Positions 36,087 to 45,903 of a stretch of DNA of 64,000 bases are shown here, piece by piece. The translations under genes were made by a program, and so were the position numbers. The notes below the pieces were generated by a model. The model saw only the letters and a list, made by a program, of their open reading frames with translations. It ran no database searches and was not told the DNA's origin. Position 1 is the first letter of the stretch. Each line of letters begins with the position of its first letter. Source of the DNA: Rubritalea profundi (GTDB lineage: Bacteria > Verrucomicrobiota > Verrucomicrobiia > Verrucomicrobiales > Akkermansiaceae); contig NZ_MQWA01000001.1 in the NCBI RefSeq assembly GCF_002954445.1, positions 3,135,196 to 3,199,195 on the forward strand. Reading direction: 5' to 3'.

Positions 36087-37949
36087 CTAATAGGCTCCCC
36101 CCGTTTTCTCGGTCCATTGCTGGAGTGGCAGGTAACGATTGTTACTGATCTTAACATCCTCGCAGTCGATAATTTTGATGGACGAGGCGTCATCCCCGAT
36201 GGGTTCTGAGTAAGTGGTATTGCCGGTGACGGTCAGCCCAGTGGAGCTATGGCCTTTGACGCTTGTTTTACCACGCAGCACAAAATGATTTCCTTCGATC
36301 CGGATGTTCTGGTGGACGGCATTGTTAGGCTTACCATTCTGCGGGTTGATATTGACGACGGGCTCAGCGCAGCGGATAAAGCGGTTATTGCGGATCGTCA
36401 TATCGCGCACGCAGCCAGACTCGAACCACCCTCTGGCGTCGTCTTCGAGCAGGATGGCGCTCATATGGGTAACGTTGAAGGTGTTGTCCTCGACTAGAAC
36501 TTTGCGGCGTGTCGTGATCAGGAATCCACGTGTCGGGATACGCGAGATGATGCAGCCGCGGATCTCGACCTCCGGGGTCCAGGTAACATTTTCCAAGACA
36601 TCCTTTTCCTTGAAGTCGGCGGGGAAGGGTTTTTCCAGTGTGAGTAGCATTTCCTTTGGGTTTAGCAACTTGGCATCCTTCACCTTGTTTGCGCTGTAGG
36701 GTTTGAGCGAGTCCCACCTGATAAACTCGACGTCGTCGCCGGCGTTGAATGCCATAAACCCGTAGGTCTGATTGTGGATAAATTTCACCTTGATCTGCCG
36801 ATCGGACACCTTCTCGGTCAGCCGCAGGTGGGTGCCGTGGATGTTGATGGCATCATCGTGGGCACCTGAAAAAACACAGTCTTTCACGAGAAGTTTCCCC
36901 TTACAGCCGGAGACCTGGATGCCATCGGCCCAGGCGGCGGTCGTCCTTCCACTCGCCGGGTCCGGTGCGATCTTAACGCCATCAAATGTCAGGTTTTCAG
37001 AAAACTGGTTCACCAATCCCATGCCGTGAAGGAAGCGGAAGTGGACGTCTTTCCAAGTGATATCCTTGCTGCGCCGGGTGAAGACGGCGGCGTAATCACG
37101 GAAGGGTTCGCGGATCTGATAGATGTGGCCCGCCTTCATCTTGTGTTTTCCGCTGGCGCGCACCAGGAAGGGCTTGAGCTCCTTCATTGTCAGGCCATTG
37201 AGTGGGTCACGCCGACGGCGCACCTCGTTGGTTTCCAGATTCAATTCCTGACCCAGCCCGCCCACAAAGCTCCACCCCTCGCCTTTCCACGTGAGTTTGC
37301 CACCATCGATCGCGTATTGGGAATCCTTGTGGATTTGAAGATCGACATAGCCATCCCCCACGACAACGATTTTATACTCAGTGACCGTCGGGTGTTGATA
37401 ATCAAAACTCAACCCGGAGACCGTCACGTTTTCACATCGGTCGATGCAGACCTCCATCATTTTGCCGCGACAAATGATGTCCGCCCCAGGGCCGGCAACG
37501 TTGATGTGTTTGGTGTCTTGGAGAAAAATGGCAATCAGCTTATCCGCCTCAGGCGAAGCGTTGGTATTTGAGATGTTAAATTTCCGCCGACATAGATTCT
37601 TTGTATGAAAATCGTACCGCCCCGACGCGAAGCTGACTTCCACCGGTGAGTCGGCGGTCCCGCTTCCCACAATCATCAACGTTTGGTCAAACGACCCAGG
37701 TGCTGTAATTTTCACCTGGTCACCCGGAGCTAACACCAATTGGTTGATCCGACTAAAACTGCGCCACGCGAGGTTCTGCTTCAGCCCGGATTGCTTGTCA
37801 TCCCCCTTGATTGGGTCAATGAAGTAGCTGGTGTTCCCCGGCGAAGGTTTACGGTTTTCCTTGGGTGGATACAGGGCGTCGGAGCTAAGGACCGATGCGG
37901 TAGCCAGTGCCATCGTAGCAAGGCCCGCGAATACTGATGATAATTTCAT
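36087..37949 (-). CDS. Exported right-handed parallel beta-helix protein, GH110 (alpha-1,3-galactosidase)-like
   Basis: ATG 37947-37949 is chosen as start because it opens a clear signal peptide (MKLSSVFAGLATMALATASV); an upstream in-frame ATG would add 33 residues and overlap the esterase gene. The mature protein, about 600 residues, is a parallel beta-helix. SYFIDPIKGDDKQSGLKQNL begins it, and GAHDDAINIHGTHLRL resembles the conserved active-site block of GH110 galactosidases; an FNAGDDVEFI beta-barrel insert and repeated ILLEDD/ITTRRKVLVEDN rungs follow. GH110 enzymes remove alpha-1,3-linked galactose. Sequence context with sulfatases would fit a sulfated galactan. The family assignment is by eye and moderate. 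The gap to the upstream esterase is 17 bases. Confidence 0.65.
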   Translation of the reverse strand: MKLSSVFAGLATMALATASVLSSDALYPPKENRKPSPGNTSYFIDPIKGDDKQSGLKQNLAWRSFSRINQLVLAPGDQVKITAPGSFDQTLMIVGSGTADSPVEVSFASGRYDFHTKNLCRRKFNISNTNASPEADKLIAIFLQDTKHINVAGPGADIICRGKMMEVCIDRCENVTVSGLSFDYQHPTVTEYKIVVVGDGYVDLQIHKDSQYAIDGGKLTWKGEGWSFVGGLGQELNLETNEVRRRRDPLNGLTMKELKPFLVRASGKHKMKAGHIYQIREPFRDYAAVFTRRSKDITWKDVHFRFLHGMGLVNQFSENLTFDGVKIAPDPASGRTTAAWADGIQVSGCKGKLLVKDCVFSGAHDDAINIHGTHLRLTEKVSDRQIKVKFIHNQTYGFMAFNAGDDVEFIRWDSLKPYSANKVKDAKLLNPKEMLLTLEKPFPADFKEKDVLENVTWTPEVEIRGCIISRIPTRGFLITTRRKVLVEDNTFNVTHMSAILLEDDARGWFESGCVRDMTIRNNRFIRCAEPVVNINPQNGKPNNAVHQNIRIEGNHFVLRGKTSVKGHSSTGLTVTGNTTYSEPIGDDASSIKIIDCEDVKISNNRYLPLQQWTEKTGGAY

Positions 37950-37966
37950 GATTCTATTGTTTGAAT

Positions 37967-39292
37967 TTAATGAACCTCCTGCGATGAGAAAATAGCTGCA
38001 GGCCAGCCATTTTTGTCGCCCAGGGTGGGTGTCGCGGTGTCGAACCAACCCATGCGGACGAATTTTGGTGCCGGGATTTTGTCGGAGTGAACACTGACTT
38101 GTTTCCCTTGGATGGTAGCGATTGCGGCGACAAATTCCTTACCGTCGGCGGAGAGCTCGAAACAGGTCGGGGCCTTGCCGTCCTTGGTGGTCAACCCCTG
38201 GTCGATATCGGAAAAACCAACCATCACCTTGTCCCGATTGCGGGTGGCGGAGGCGAAAACCGGTCCGGAGGTGACGACGTCTTTTCCGTATTGGGCTTTG
38301 AGCGCCATCGCAGCGAGTCGTTCACCGACCGGTTGTTTGTGCCGCGGGTGGATTTTTTTGACGTTGATGTTGGTATCGTGAATCGAGATCACGCTGACGC
38401 CAAGGACCTCCCTGGCCGCGCGGTACTGGGCGGCCCAGACGGTCTCGCAAAGAAGCGAGCTAGGGACACCTTTCCGCGAGTAATCGAAGGGAGCGACCTG
38501 GACCATGTGCAGCGGGATGTTAGTACGACGGAACTCCCTGGCCCATCCGGCACTGAGGGCTTTGATCGATTCAAAGTAATCCGTCGATCCACGGTTGGAT
38601 TCACCTTGATACCAGATCACGCCCTTGATCGCGTAGGGGGCAATCGGCACGATGCGGGCGTTGTGGATACTCGATCCCTTACGTTCGATCCCGGCGGCCT
38701 TGTGTTCTTTTTCCGGGATGAATGGCTCGATGCGTGAGCCTAGTTGGGCGATGATGATATAGCCGACCGGCACGTCCAGGTTTTGTTCGAGTTTCAGAGC
38801 GAAGAAAAAGGCGACAGCGGACGAGCTAAGCACCTGCTCGGAGCAGAGGACCCAGCGGTCGTTGACAAAGGCCCGCACCCGATTGTTATTTTTCTGGGAT
38901 TGATAGACCGCGCGTTCATTGCCGGGGCACTGTTTCATTCCCGTCACCATATTCGATTGCCCGGACGCCAACCAGGATTCACCAACGAGTACGTCTTCAA
39001 CGACAATTTTGTTCTTGCCGGTGACGGTAAGATTTTGAGCTTTGGACGATGCTTTCAGCGGGGTGAGTTTGGCATTCCAATTCCCCTTGGCGTCGGTGGT
39101 GGTTTTCTGGCGTTGGCCGGCAAATTCGACGGTGACTTGCTCGCCTTTGTCCGCGGTTCCCCAGATGGAGATCTCGGCACCATTCTGCAGAATCATGTGA
39201 TCGGAAATGATGCTGGGCAATACGACTTCGGCCAGAGAATACGGGGCGAGGATGAGGAAGAGTGCAATAATCGTTTTCACGGCCAACGCCAT
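37967..39292 (-). CDS. Sialate O-acetylesterase-like exported esterase
   Basis: This 441-residue protein has a signal peptide (VKTIIALFLILAPYSLA), the N-terminal beta-sandwich (ISDHMILQNGAEISIWG), the nucleophile block LASGQSNMVTGMKQ near 110, GVIWYQGESNRG near 220 and the Asp/His block IHDTNINVKKIHPRHKQPVG near 305. It is the most regular member of the six GQSN esterases here. It is the first gene of the minus-strand array, and the plus-strand DUF1080 gene starts 245 bases away in the opposite direction. Confidence 0.9.
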   Translation of the reverse strand: MALAVKTIIALFLILAPYSLAEVVLPSIISDHMILQNGAEISIWGTADKGEQVTVEFAGQRQKTTTDAKGNWNAKLTPLKASSKAQNLTVTGKNKIVVEDVLVGESWLASGQSNMVTGMKQCPGNERAVYQSQKNNNRVRAFVNDRWVLCSEQVLSSSAVAFFFALKLEQNLDVPVGYIIIAQLGSRIEPFIPEKEHKAAGIERKGSSIHNARIVPIAPYAIKGVIWYQGESNRGSTDYFESIKALSAGWAREFRRTNIPLHMVQVAPFDYSRKGVPSSLLCETVWAAQYRAAREVLGVSVISIHDTNINVKKIHPRHKQPVGERLAAMALKAQYGKDVVTSGPVFASATRNRDKVMVGFSDIDQGLTTKDGKAPTCFELSADGKEFVAAIATIQGKQVSVHSDKIPAPKFVRMGWFDTATPTLGDKNGWPAAIFSSQEVH

Positions 39293-39537
39293 AGCCTAAA
39301 AAGCATCTTCACCCAACTTCAAAAATGGGGATGTCAAAGATAGCTCAAGATGAAACGCCCCAGCAAATACGACGAGGAAAAAACGCCGTAATAAACTCAA
39401 GGAACTACCCCCGACCGTTTGATTGATCATCCCCCAACCGCACGGCCGAAAGTTGCTGAAATAATCCGTTCGCTGCCCTAGTAATAGTGTTGAACAAACC
39501 CTGATTAAATAACAAACCATCTTTGACTTCCTGACTC
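39293..39537. promoter_or_regulatory. Divergent intergenic region
   Basis: The 245 bases separate the start of a minus-strand esterase and the start of a plus-strand DUF1080 gene. Promoters for both must lie here or inside. I see no convincing -35/-10 pair or riboswitch fold, and no palindromic operator longer than 6 bp per arm. Confidence 0.4.
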
Positions 39538-40230
39538 ATGATCACAAAATCCATTCTATCGCATTGCCTCTGTCTCACCTTGATGTCGAGTTTCGGCATC
39601 GCCACCAAACTCCAAGCCGAGCCAGTTGAGACCAAAGCTGCCGACCAGTCAGATTACACCAAGCACAAGGACTCGGAATTCACCCCGCTGTTCAATGGCA
39701 AGGATTTGACTGGATGGAAAACGACAGGCAATTGGGTGGTCGAACCAGGCAACATAGTCACTATCAAACCCCGTAAGGGTGAACATGGGTGGAAACGCTT
39801 TGCCGACTACATCATGACCAAGCGCAAGTACGGCAACTTCGTCCTCAAACTCGATTTCAAATTCGAGAAGCGAGGCAACTCTGGAGTCTTCATGAGAATT
39901 GCCAATCCTCTGCTTCCCGTCACCACCGGCTTCGAATTGCAGATCCTCGACACCCATGGATTGAAAAAGCCCGGCAGCCACGATTGCGGCGGCATCATCG
40001 AAACTCGCGGGCCATCAAAAAATATGGTCAAACCCGCTGGCGAATGGAATGAATACATCATTTACCTCAACGGTAACCGACTCAAAGTAACCCTCAATGG
40101 CGAGCAAATCCAGGACCTCGATATCAGTAAAACCGACCTCAAAGACCGCCCAGCCAAAGGCTTCATCGGCTTCCAAGACGAAGCCAAACGCGTCTGGTAC
40201 AGAAATGTGCGGATCAAGGAACTCGATTAG
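39538..40230 (+). CDS. DUF1080 (3-keto-disaccharide hydrolase family) protein
   Basis: This 230-residue exported protein has a signal peptide (MITKSILSHCLCLTLMSSFG) and a complete DUF1080 jelly-roll. It reads FTPLFNGKDLTGWKTTGNWV, FVLKLDFKFEKRGNSGVFMR, GFELQILDTHGL, PAGEWNEYIIYLNGNRLKV and GFIGFQDEAKRVWYRNVRIK. The family contains enzymes that cleave 3-keto-glycosides after oxidation of the sugar at C3. It is a stand-alone gene, 277 bases before the PDZ/HEAT gene. Two more DUF1080 domains occur at 49909-50649 and in the fusion at 50942. Confidence 0.9.
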   Translation: MITKSILSHCLCLTLMSSFGIATKLQAEPVETKAADQSDYTKHKDSEFTPLFNGKDLTGWKTTGNWVVEPGNIVTIKPRKGEHGWKRFADYIMTKRKYGNFVLKLDFKFEKRGNSGVFMRIANPLLPVTTGFELQILDTHGLKKPGSHDCGGIIETRGPSKNMVKPAGEWNEYIIYLNGNRLKVTLNGEQIQDLDISKTDLKDRPAKGFIGFQDEAKRVWYRNVRIKELD

Positions 40231-40507
40231 ACGAGCTCGTCTAGGCTGGAGGAATCCCCCTGTCGTTCGGCAGACAACATCATGAAAGTCGACGGTGGGA
40301 AAGAAGGTGCCGTTCAAGGTTACCTACCCAACCAATGATGCAATTGCTCAAAGGTAATAACCGAACCTCGAGAAACAGCAACCCTCCCCAAGTATGATCG
40401 CCAGTTCCCATCCTTAAAATATTGGGCTAGACACGGGGGGTATATGGTGCGAAATAGCTTCAAAATATTGGGCGTGCACACCACGTATCCACCGAACACA
40501 AACAATT

Positions 40508-43500
40508 ATGAAAATGGCAAAGGTAGTGAAAAGAATCAAATTATGGCAATTATGTCTGGCATCGGTGATAGCTATGCTCGCGACCACCACCCTCGCTACT
40601 GCCGAAGACTACTACAAGGAAACACCCCAGTTTCACATGTATCCAGACCCAGCTGCTGCGCGCTATATCATCAAGCGCTTCGGCCCAGTAGGCATCGGAC
40701 TAGAGCTGCGTAAACCAAATTTCACCATGCACATCACCGGCGTCGAAAAGGGCTCACCAGCCGAGGCCTGTGGCAAACTCAAGAAGGGACAAATCATTGA
40801 AACCATCAATGGAAAAACTCTCAAGGACATCGATCCACGTGTGCTCCTCGGCAACATGATCACCGAAGCTGAAGCTAAGGGCGGCATCATGAAAATGATG
40901 GTCAAAGATGACCCCAAATCCGCTGCCAAAGAAGTCGTTGTAAAGATTCCAGCGCTCGGTGCCTACAGCAAGACTTGGCCGGTCGACTGCAAGAAGTCTG
41001 ACAAAATCGTCCGTGCCTGTGCCGACGCTCTCGCTGCAAATAAAGAATCCGTCAAGATCGGAGTAGATGGAGCTCTGATGTTCCTGCTTTCCACTGGCGA
41101 AGAAAAAGACCTCGACGTCGTTCGCGGCTGGATCAAGAAAATCGTCGAAAAATACAAGGACAAAGAAGAGATCTCCAGCTACCCATGGTTCGCTGGTTAC
41201 AGCGGCACCGGATTGTGCGAATACTACCTGCGTACTGGCGACAAATCAATCCTGCCGACCATTGAGAAACTCGCCGACTACCTCAAGCGGACAATCTACA
41301 ATGGCTCATGGATGGGCCGCGGTGGCGCCAGCTACGCCTACATGGGCGGCGGTCACCTCAATGCCGCCGGCCTACACGCAGTGACTTTTCTGCTGATGGC
41401 GAAAGAGTGCGGCGTCAAAGTCGACGAGCACACCCTACAGAGCTCACTCCACCACATCTACCGCTTCGCCGGCCACGGCGACGTCGCCTACGGTGACCAC
41501 CTTCCCGAGGGAGGATTTGCCGGCAACGGTAAGACCGAAGGCTTAGCCTTCACCATGCAAGCAGCCGCCAACCTCCACCCAGACGGCGAAAAATCAATCT
41601 ACGCCAAAGCTCGCAACGTCAGCGGCACAAAAGCATTTTACTCCACCTCATGGCTCTTCCACGGACACACCGGTGGAGGCATCGGTGAATACTGGCGCGG
41701 CCCCGCAATGGGTGTCGTGCGCGACAAGCGCCCTGCCGAGTATCAGTCCTTCATGGACGAGCGCCGCTGGATGTACGAACTAGGCCGCACGCACGATGGC
41801 GTATTTGGCTGGGTCAGCGGATGGAATGTCAGTTACGACAAGACTGGCCTAGAAGGCCGCGGCTTCGCCAACTTCATCCCACTCATCTACACCCTACCAC
41901 GCAAGCACCTGCGCCTTTATGGTGCTCCACGCTCAAAGTACTCCCACACCTACGCCATCCCAGATCGCCCATGGGGCAATAAAGCGGATGAGATTTTTCT
42001 CTCAATGGTGCCCGGCGAATACAAGCCCGGCAAACGTCAGGACACTTCAAAGGAACGCCTGCGCACTGACGCATCCATGCCCATCCTAGGCCGCCTAAAC
42101 GACCCCAAGGTCAGCGATGACACCCTGCTGATGTACGCCTATCACTTCGACCAAGCCCTCCGCACGGCATCGGCCCGCGCTATTAACAAACACGGCCGCT
42201 ACCACCTAGTAGTGCCGCTGCTCAAATCAAAGGACCCCCGCGCACGCCTCACTGGTGTCACCTGCATCATCGGCATGGGCAAAGGCAAAGCTCTACCTAA
42301 AGATCAGCTTACCGATGAAGTGTTCGCCCTCGTCGCTGAAATGATCAACGACAAAGACGAAGCCTGGTGGGTGCTCGAAAGTGCATTCAAAGCAATCGGC
42401 CTCGCACGTCCCGAGCTAGTAGCTCCACATGTCCCACGCCTCATCTCATGGCTCGACCACGACGACTGGTGGATGCGCGCTGCTGCCATGCACGCACTCA
42501 CTCCCGTTGCTACAGACAAAAAGCTCTACAAGCAAATCCTGCCAAAGATCGGAAAAATCGTTCAGTCCACTCAGCGACTTGGTGACCTCCAGCCGATCGC
42601 CGGCATCGTCCGCACACTCCAGGACGCTGACCCAGAAGTCCGCAAGTTCGCCATGGCCACACTCGGCGAATCCTACGTCAACTTCCCCACCGAGCTCGCC
42701 GAGCCAGGTGGTCAGGACTTGACGAAAAACATCGAACTCATGCTCGGCGCGATCGCCAAGGATATGATCACTGTGCCAGGTGGCTATGACTACCTCTACC
42801 GTATCGCCAAGAAACGTGACCCTAAGGTTTCACTACCACACCCAAAACTCTTCCTCGGCTCCGATGGCTCGCAGTTCGGTCCAGAACTCAAGCAGGCATT
42901 CGTCCCTATCATCAAGGACCAGCTGATCCCGGAATACATCGAGAAGAACCGAAGGGCCCTCGACAAAGAACTGATCACCCGCCAACCAGGACGAGCCATT
43001 GATGGATTGGTCGCTCTCTACAAAAAGGCGGGTAATCACGACTATGACTGGAAGCTCCACGGCCCAGCTCGCGACAAGATCGAGTGGCAGTACCACACCT
43101 TTGACCCGAAGGAGAAAAAACTCTGGGAAAGTGGCCACCGCTTCCGCGAAGTCACCCTGCCTGCTGGCAATGAAAACTGGTTTAAACCCGAGTTCGATCC
43201 AAAGAAAGCCGGCTGGAAAACTGGCTTTGCACCCTTCGCAAACAATGGCGGAAAACTCGCCTCTCTCGGCGAGTGCAATGGCGATCACTACTTCTGCGGC
43301 TGCGACGACGAACCAAATACCTTCTGGGATAAGGAAGCTCTTTTGATGCGTGCCAAGATCGAACTACCACCACTGCGCGAGGGCTATGCCTACCGCATGC
43401 TCGTCGGAGGACGCTCCCACTACAACGCCGGTGGCGGCACCGACGTCTGGCTAGACGGTGAGCACTTGAAGAACGCCAGAAAGGGCTGGGCAACCATCCC

Positions 43501-43711
43501 TGGTGGTAGCGGTCGCAACTCTAGCAAACCATGGGGAGTAACTATCACCGACGACGCCCGCAAGTATTTTGAGGACGGCAAGCTTCTCCTCGCCTGCAAC
43601 GGCTTCCTGCGCTGGGGACATCGCTCAGAACAAATCAAAAGCTACAAGAGCTTCTGGTTCGAGCAGATGAAATTGCCAGAATTGCCTGCGGCTCCAAAGC
43701 CGAAGGAGTAA
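40508..43711 (+). CDS. Large exported PDZ/HEAT-repeat protein (DUF6288-like)
   Basis: This 1067-residue protein has a signal peptide (to about residue 32), a conserved block PQFHMYPDPAAARY and a PDZ domain at about 60-150 (GVEKGSPAEACGKLKKGQII). An alpha/alpha-barrel-like region at about 165-500 has repeated Gly-His motifs (GGGHLNAAGLHAVTFLLMAK). HEAT-like repeats follow at about 550-740 (ALRTASARAINKHGRYHLVV), then a beta-rich C-terminal domain ending KSFWFEQMKLPE. This resembles DUF6288 proteins of Verrucomicrobiota; activity is unknown. It is the only intact member, since two paralogues at 32698-35045 are deleted or shifted. It may be a secreted substrate-binding or barrel enzyme; no catalytic residues were confirmed. 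Confidence 0.75.
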   Translation: MKMAKVVKRIKLWQLCLASVIAMLATTTLATAEDYYKETPQFHMYPDPAAARYIIKRFGPVGIGLELRKPNFTMHITGVEKGSPAEACGKLKKGQIIETINGKTLKDIDPRVLLGNMITEAEAKGGIMKMMVKDDPKSAAKEVVVKIPALGAYSKTWPVDCKKSDKIVRACADALAANKESVKIGVDGALMFLLSTGEEKDLDVVRGWIKKIVEKYKDKEEISSYPWFAGYSGTGLCEYYLRTGDKSILPTIEKLADYLKRTIYNGSWMGRGGASYAYMGGGHLNAAGLHAVTFLLMAKECGVKVDEHTLQSSLHHIYRFAGHGDVAYGDHLPEGGFAGNGKTEGLAFTMQAAANLHPDGEKSIYAKARNVSGTKAFYSTSWLFHGHTGGGIGEYWRGPAMGVVRDKRPAEYQSFMDERRWMYELGRTHDGVFGWVSGWNVSYDKTGLEGRGFANFIPLIYTLPRKHLRLYGAPRSKYSHTYAIPDRPWGNKADEIFLSMVPGEYKPGKRQDTSKERLRTDASMPILGRLNDPKVSDDTLLMYAYHFDQALRTASARAINKHGRYHLVVPLLKSKDPRARLTGVTCIIGMGKGKALPKDQLTDEVFALVAEMINDKDEAWWVLESAFKAIGLARPELVAPHVPRLISWLDHDDWWMRAAAMHALTPVATDKKLYKQILPKIGKIVQSTQRLGDLQPIAGIVRTLQDADPEVRKFAMATLGESYVNFPTELAEPGGQDLTKNIELMLGAIAKDMITVPGGYDYLYRIAKKRDPKVSLPHPKLFLGSDGSQFGPELKQAFVPIIKDQLIPEYIEKNRRALDKELITRQPGRAIDGLVALYKKAGNHDYDWKLHGPARDKIEWQYHTFDPKEKKLWESGHRFREVTLPAGNENWFKPEFDPKKAGWKTGFAPFANNGGKLASLGECNGDHYFCGCDDEPNTFWDKEALLMRAKIELPPLREGYAYRMLVGGRSHYNAGGGTDVWLDGEHLKNARKGWATIPGGSGRNSSKPWGVTITDDARKYFEDGKLLLACNGFLRWGHRSEQIKSYKSFWFEQMKLPELPAAPKPKE

Positions 43712-43713
43712 GA

Positions 43714-43738
43714 GTAGAAAGTAGAAAGTAGAAAGTAG
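43714..43738. repeat. 7-bp tandem repeat GTAGAAA
   Basis: Three perfect GTAGAAA units plus GTAG begin three bases after the stop of the PDZ/HEAT gene, followed by GGGGTTTT. A CTACTTGCTACC/GGCTACTAC stretch of opposite polarity follows 20 bases later and could pair with it. Confidence 0.8.
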
Positions 43739-43862
43739 GGGTTTTCCATGCTAGCTACTTGCTACCACCTACTGGCTACTACACAGAGACGCCTAAAGCG
43801 CTCTTGTACGCTGGGCAGGAGCACAGCTTAAAATTATCGTGGAGTGTGAAGTGGTATAAGAG

Positions 43863-43981
43863 CCCATCATTTGATGGGTCTCATGAAATCCATCACCGTC
43901 ACTCGACTTGCAACTGGAATCACCACCGCGGCCCTTATCGGTTTCGGCGGAATTCCTCTGATCCTTCGTCGCCGCAAATGA
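43863..43981 (+). CDS. 32-residue micro-ORF consisting of a PEP-CTERM-like tail
   Basis: ATG 43883-43885 opens a frame of 32 codons ending TTAALIGFGGIPLILRRRK and TGA at 43979-43981. The order hydrophobic helix then RRRK is that of PEP-CTERM-like sorting tails, but no body and no PEP motif precede it. Immediately before the ATG, CCCATCA-TT-TGATGGG (43863-43878) is a perfect 7-bp hairpin. It could be a lone membrane micropeptide or, more likely, the end of a lost exported protein. No other gene is recognisable in 43739-44187 or in 44396-44704. Confidence 0.4.
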
Positions 43982-44190
43982 TACCATTTGATCGGTTAGA
44001 TTGTCGGAACTACTCTGAGTCGAATGTCGCGGACTTAAGGGGGTGTTGGCGGTGATTTTTGTGTTAGAAGTGACATTCCGCCCTTTGATAGACATACACT
44101 GACGCGCATCAACATTTGTGGAATTGAGAACTAGCTCTGATGTTTAAGGAATCCCTGTCATCGCATCGTGGTGTTACGTTTTACGTGTTA

Positions 44191-44392
44191 TACCACTTAG
44201 TGAATCAAAAGAGACAAATGTTGTATTTTGGGCTTTTAGGGAAATGCGCTTCGCTGAACGAGTGAGCGCTGGGCGCTTTCTTGATAAATCAGCGTTTCTC
44301 CTCAGTCATGGTGCCCGCACCACTCCTTCGTCGAGCCTTGATTTCTCAAGAAATCACTCCAGCATTAGTCTCTTTTCAAACTCTAAGTGGTA
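44191..44392. mobile_element. MITE-like element, 202 bp, with TTA target duplication
   Basis: The left end is TACCACTTAG-tgaa-TCAAAAGAGAC, and the right end, read inverted, is TACCACTTAG-agtt-TGAAAAGAGAC, so about 21 of 25 positions match. TTA flanks it at 44188-44190 and 44393-44395. The 86-bp element at 5100 has the same ends and the same 3-bp duplication. The interior contains short palindromes (AGCGC..GGGCGC; TTGATTTCTCAAGAAATCA) but no gene. It must have been moved by a transposase from elsewhere. Confidence 0.75.
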
Positions 44393-44704
44393 TTAAGTAT
44401 TATGCTCCCCATGATGTAGAAACCCCAAGACATGGCGCGCACCATTATAGCAACCATTATGGTGCTGGGGTTAGCCACTTCACGGGAAGTGAAGAACTCT
44501 ATAGCCCCCAGTCAGCGCACAGCGATGTCTGGGGGTATCCATATCCGTAAAATTACGATGCCGAAGGTATCGAGCTGCTCTAGCAGTGTTGGCCCGAAAA
44601 GCAGGCTTCTCCATCCACACAACATAGAGTCCACTACAAGAAAAGCGCTTAAGTCCGTGCCTTTGGGCTCTGAGCCCTTCACCGATCCAGCCCTGCGGGT
44701 AGAA

Positions 44705-45697
44705 TTAATTGTCACTGGACAGGAGTCCAGCCATCGCCTCGGCCATGGATTTTCCAATCAGATAGTAAGTCTCCCAGTTTCTCATCCAGTGATAGTCCTG
44801 CTTGGATGGAGATTCCTCGCGGCTTCTTTGGAAATCGCGTGTCTCGACCCCGGCGACGTTGCCTTTGAAGTCCGGATATTTCTTGGCATCTGCCAGAGCG
44901 AGTTGAGCTACCATCAGCTTCTCAACTTTCGCTTTATAACGGGCTGGAATGTCCCATCCACCCATACCTGTATTAGCGATCACGAACGGCAGTTTCTCGA
45001 TGCCGAGATCCTTCCTGATATCGTTGACGAAGTTCACTAGGTTGCTCTCGTAGGCATCCACCGCTGACTGATCGATTCTATCGTTCCAGCCCTGATGCCA
45101 ACCGAAGCCAACAATCTCAAATCCCTTGCCAGAGTAATCTGGATAATACTTTTTCACGTCACCAGTGATCTCCTTCACGTGTCTGAGAACCTCTGCATAA
45201 TGGAAACCCATGTCTCCATCCTTTTTCGGTTTAGGATACTCTGCCGAACTCGGGGATAGGAAATTATGTTTCAAAGATCTACCGCCCCATGAGGATTTGA
45301 TCAGCAGAACTGGATCCTCATAACGATCACCTACCGCGAATCCGAAACCATATTCGGGGCCAATGTGTCCTTCACTCGCTCCGTAGCCCACGGTGAGAGG
45401 CCCCTTCTTCGGCTTGGCTAAATCCGAGATATTGACGATCCAAACATCGTCCCGGACGACTGGATTTCCATCCTTGGTGACCAGATGGCCGTATTCCTGG
45501 GGCTTGCTTTTCACGTAGGTCTCCATTGTCTCAGGAGTGCCCTTGAGTTGACCGAAACCGACCATGTTCGACTGGCCGGAAAGGATGAAGACTTTGAGCT
45601 TCCCGTTGGCTGGAACGGGCTTTGCAACGGCAGCGAAAGGGAGCAGCGCCAAAGTGGCAATGACAAATGAACGAGTGAATCTGGTTGGTGCTTTCAT
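44705..45697 (-). CDS. GQSN-family carbohydrate esterase, exported
   Basis: ATG 45695-45697 (MKAPTRFTRSFVIATLALLP) gives a normal signal peptide; the longer frame upstream is not supported. The 330-residue product is a SASA-type esterase: FILSGQSNMVGFGQLKG near 38, GPLTVGYGASEGHIGPEYGF, LLIKSSWGGRSLKHNFL, VGFGWHQGWNDRIDQ near 205, and a C-terminal DYHWMRNWETYYLIG with the likely catalytic His. It is the short version of the neighbour at 46207, which has a long insert. It points toward the 202-bp MITE. Confidence 0.85.
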   Translation of the reverse strand: MKAPTRFTRSFVIATLALLPFAAVAKPVPANGKLKVFILSGQSNMVGFGQLKGTPETMETYVKSKPQEYGHLVTKDGNPVVRDDVWIVNISDLAKPKKGPLTVGYGASEGHIGPEYGFGFAVGDRYEDPVLLIKSSWGGRSLKHNFLSPSSAEYPKPKKDGDMGFHYAEVLRHVKEITGDVKKYYPDYSGKGFEIVGFGWHQGWNDRIDQSAVDAYESNLVNFVNDIRKDLGIEKLPFVIANTGMGGWDIPARYKAKVEKLMVAQLALADAKKYPDFKGNVAGVETRDFQRSREESPSKQDYHWMRNWETYYLIGKSMAEAMAGLLSSDN

Positions 45698-45709
45698 CGT
45701 TATAATTAC

Positions 45710-45735
45710 TGCTAGAAATTTACTTTTTGGGTAAT
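45710..45735 (-). repeat. Intergenic motif copy e
   Basis: TGCTAGAAATTTACTTTTTG followed by GGTAATG lies 12 bases before the start codon of the esterase gene on the minus strand. Confidence 0.5.
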
Positions 45736-45903
45736 GACTCGTGAGCGCTGAGTCCAACGCCATTAATCTATCTCCATTGGGGAGGATGAGGCAATTCAAA
45801 ACCTCGAGACATCCACCAAGTTTCACTATGGCATGGAGAACCTTTGCGGGACCGATGATCAACTCGCAAAGAACGGTCCCGATCTCTTGATTCCTAAACA
45901 GGC

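Noticed and set aside
40320..40505. 61-residue minus-strand frame in the gap before the PDZ/HEAT gene
   Set aside because: It shares the short word CCGAACCTCG with the kinase loci by chance and has no recognisable domain.
44512..44757. 81-residue minus-strand frame with hydrophobic stretch
   Set aside because: It resembled the end of a membrane protein, but the similarity was too vague and it overlaps the esterase end in another frame.
44432..45040. 202-residue plus-strand open frame
   Set aside because: Its second half is antisense to the well-supported GQSN esterase and the first half shows no family resemblance.
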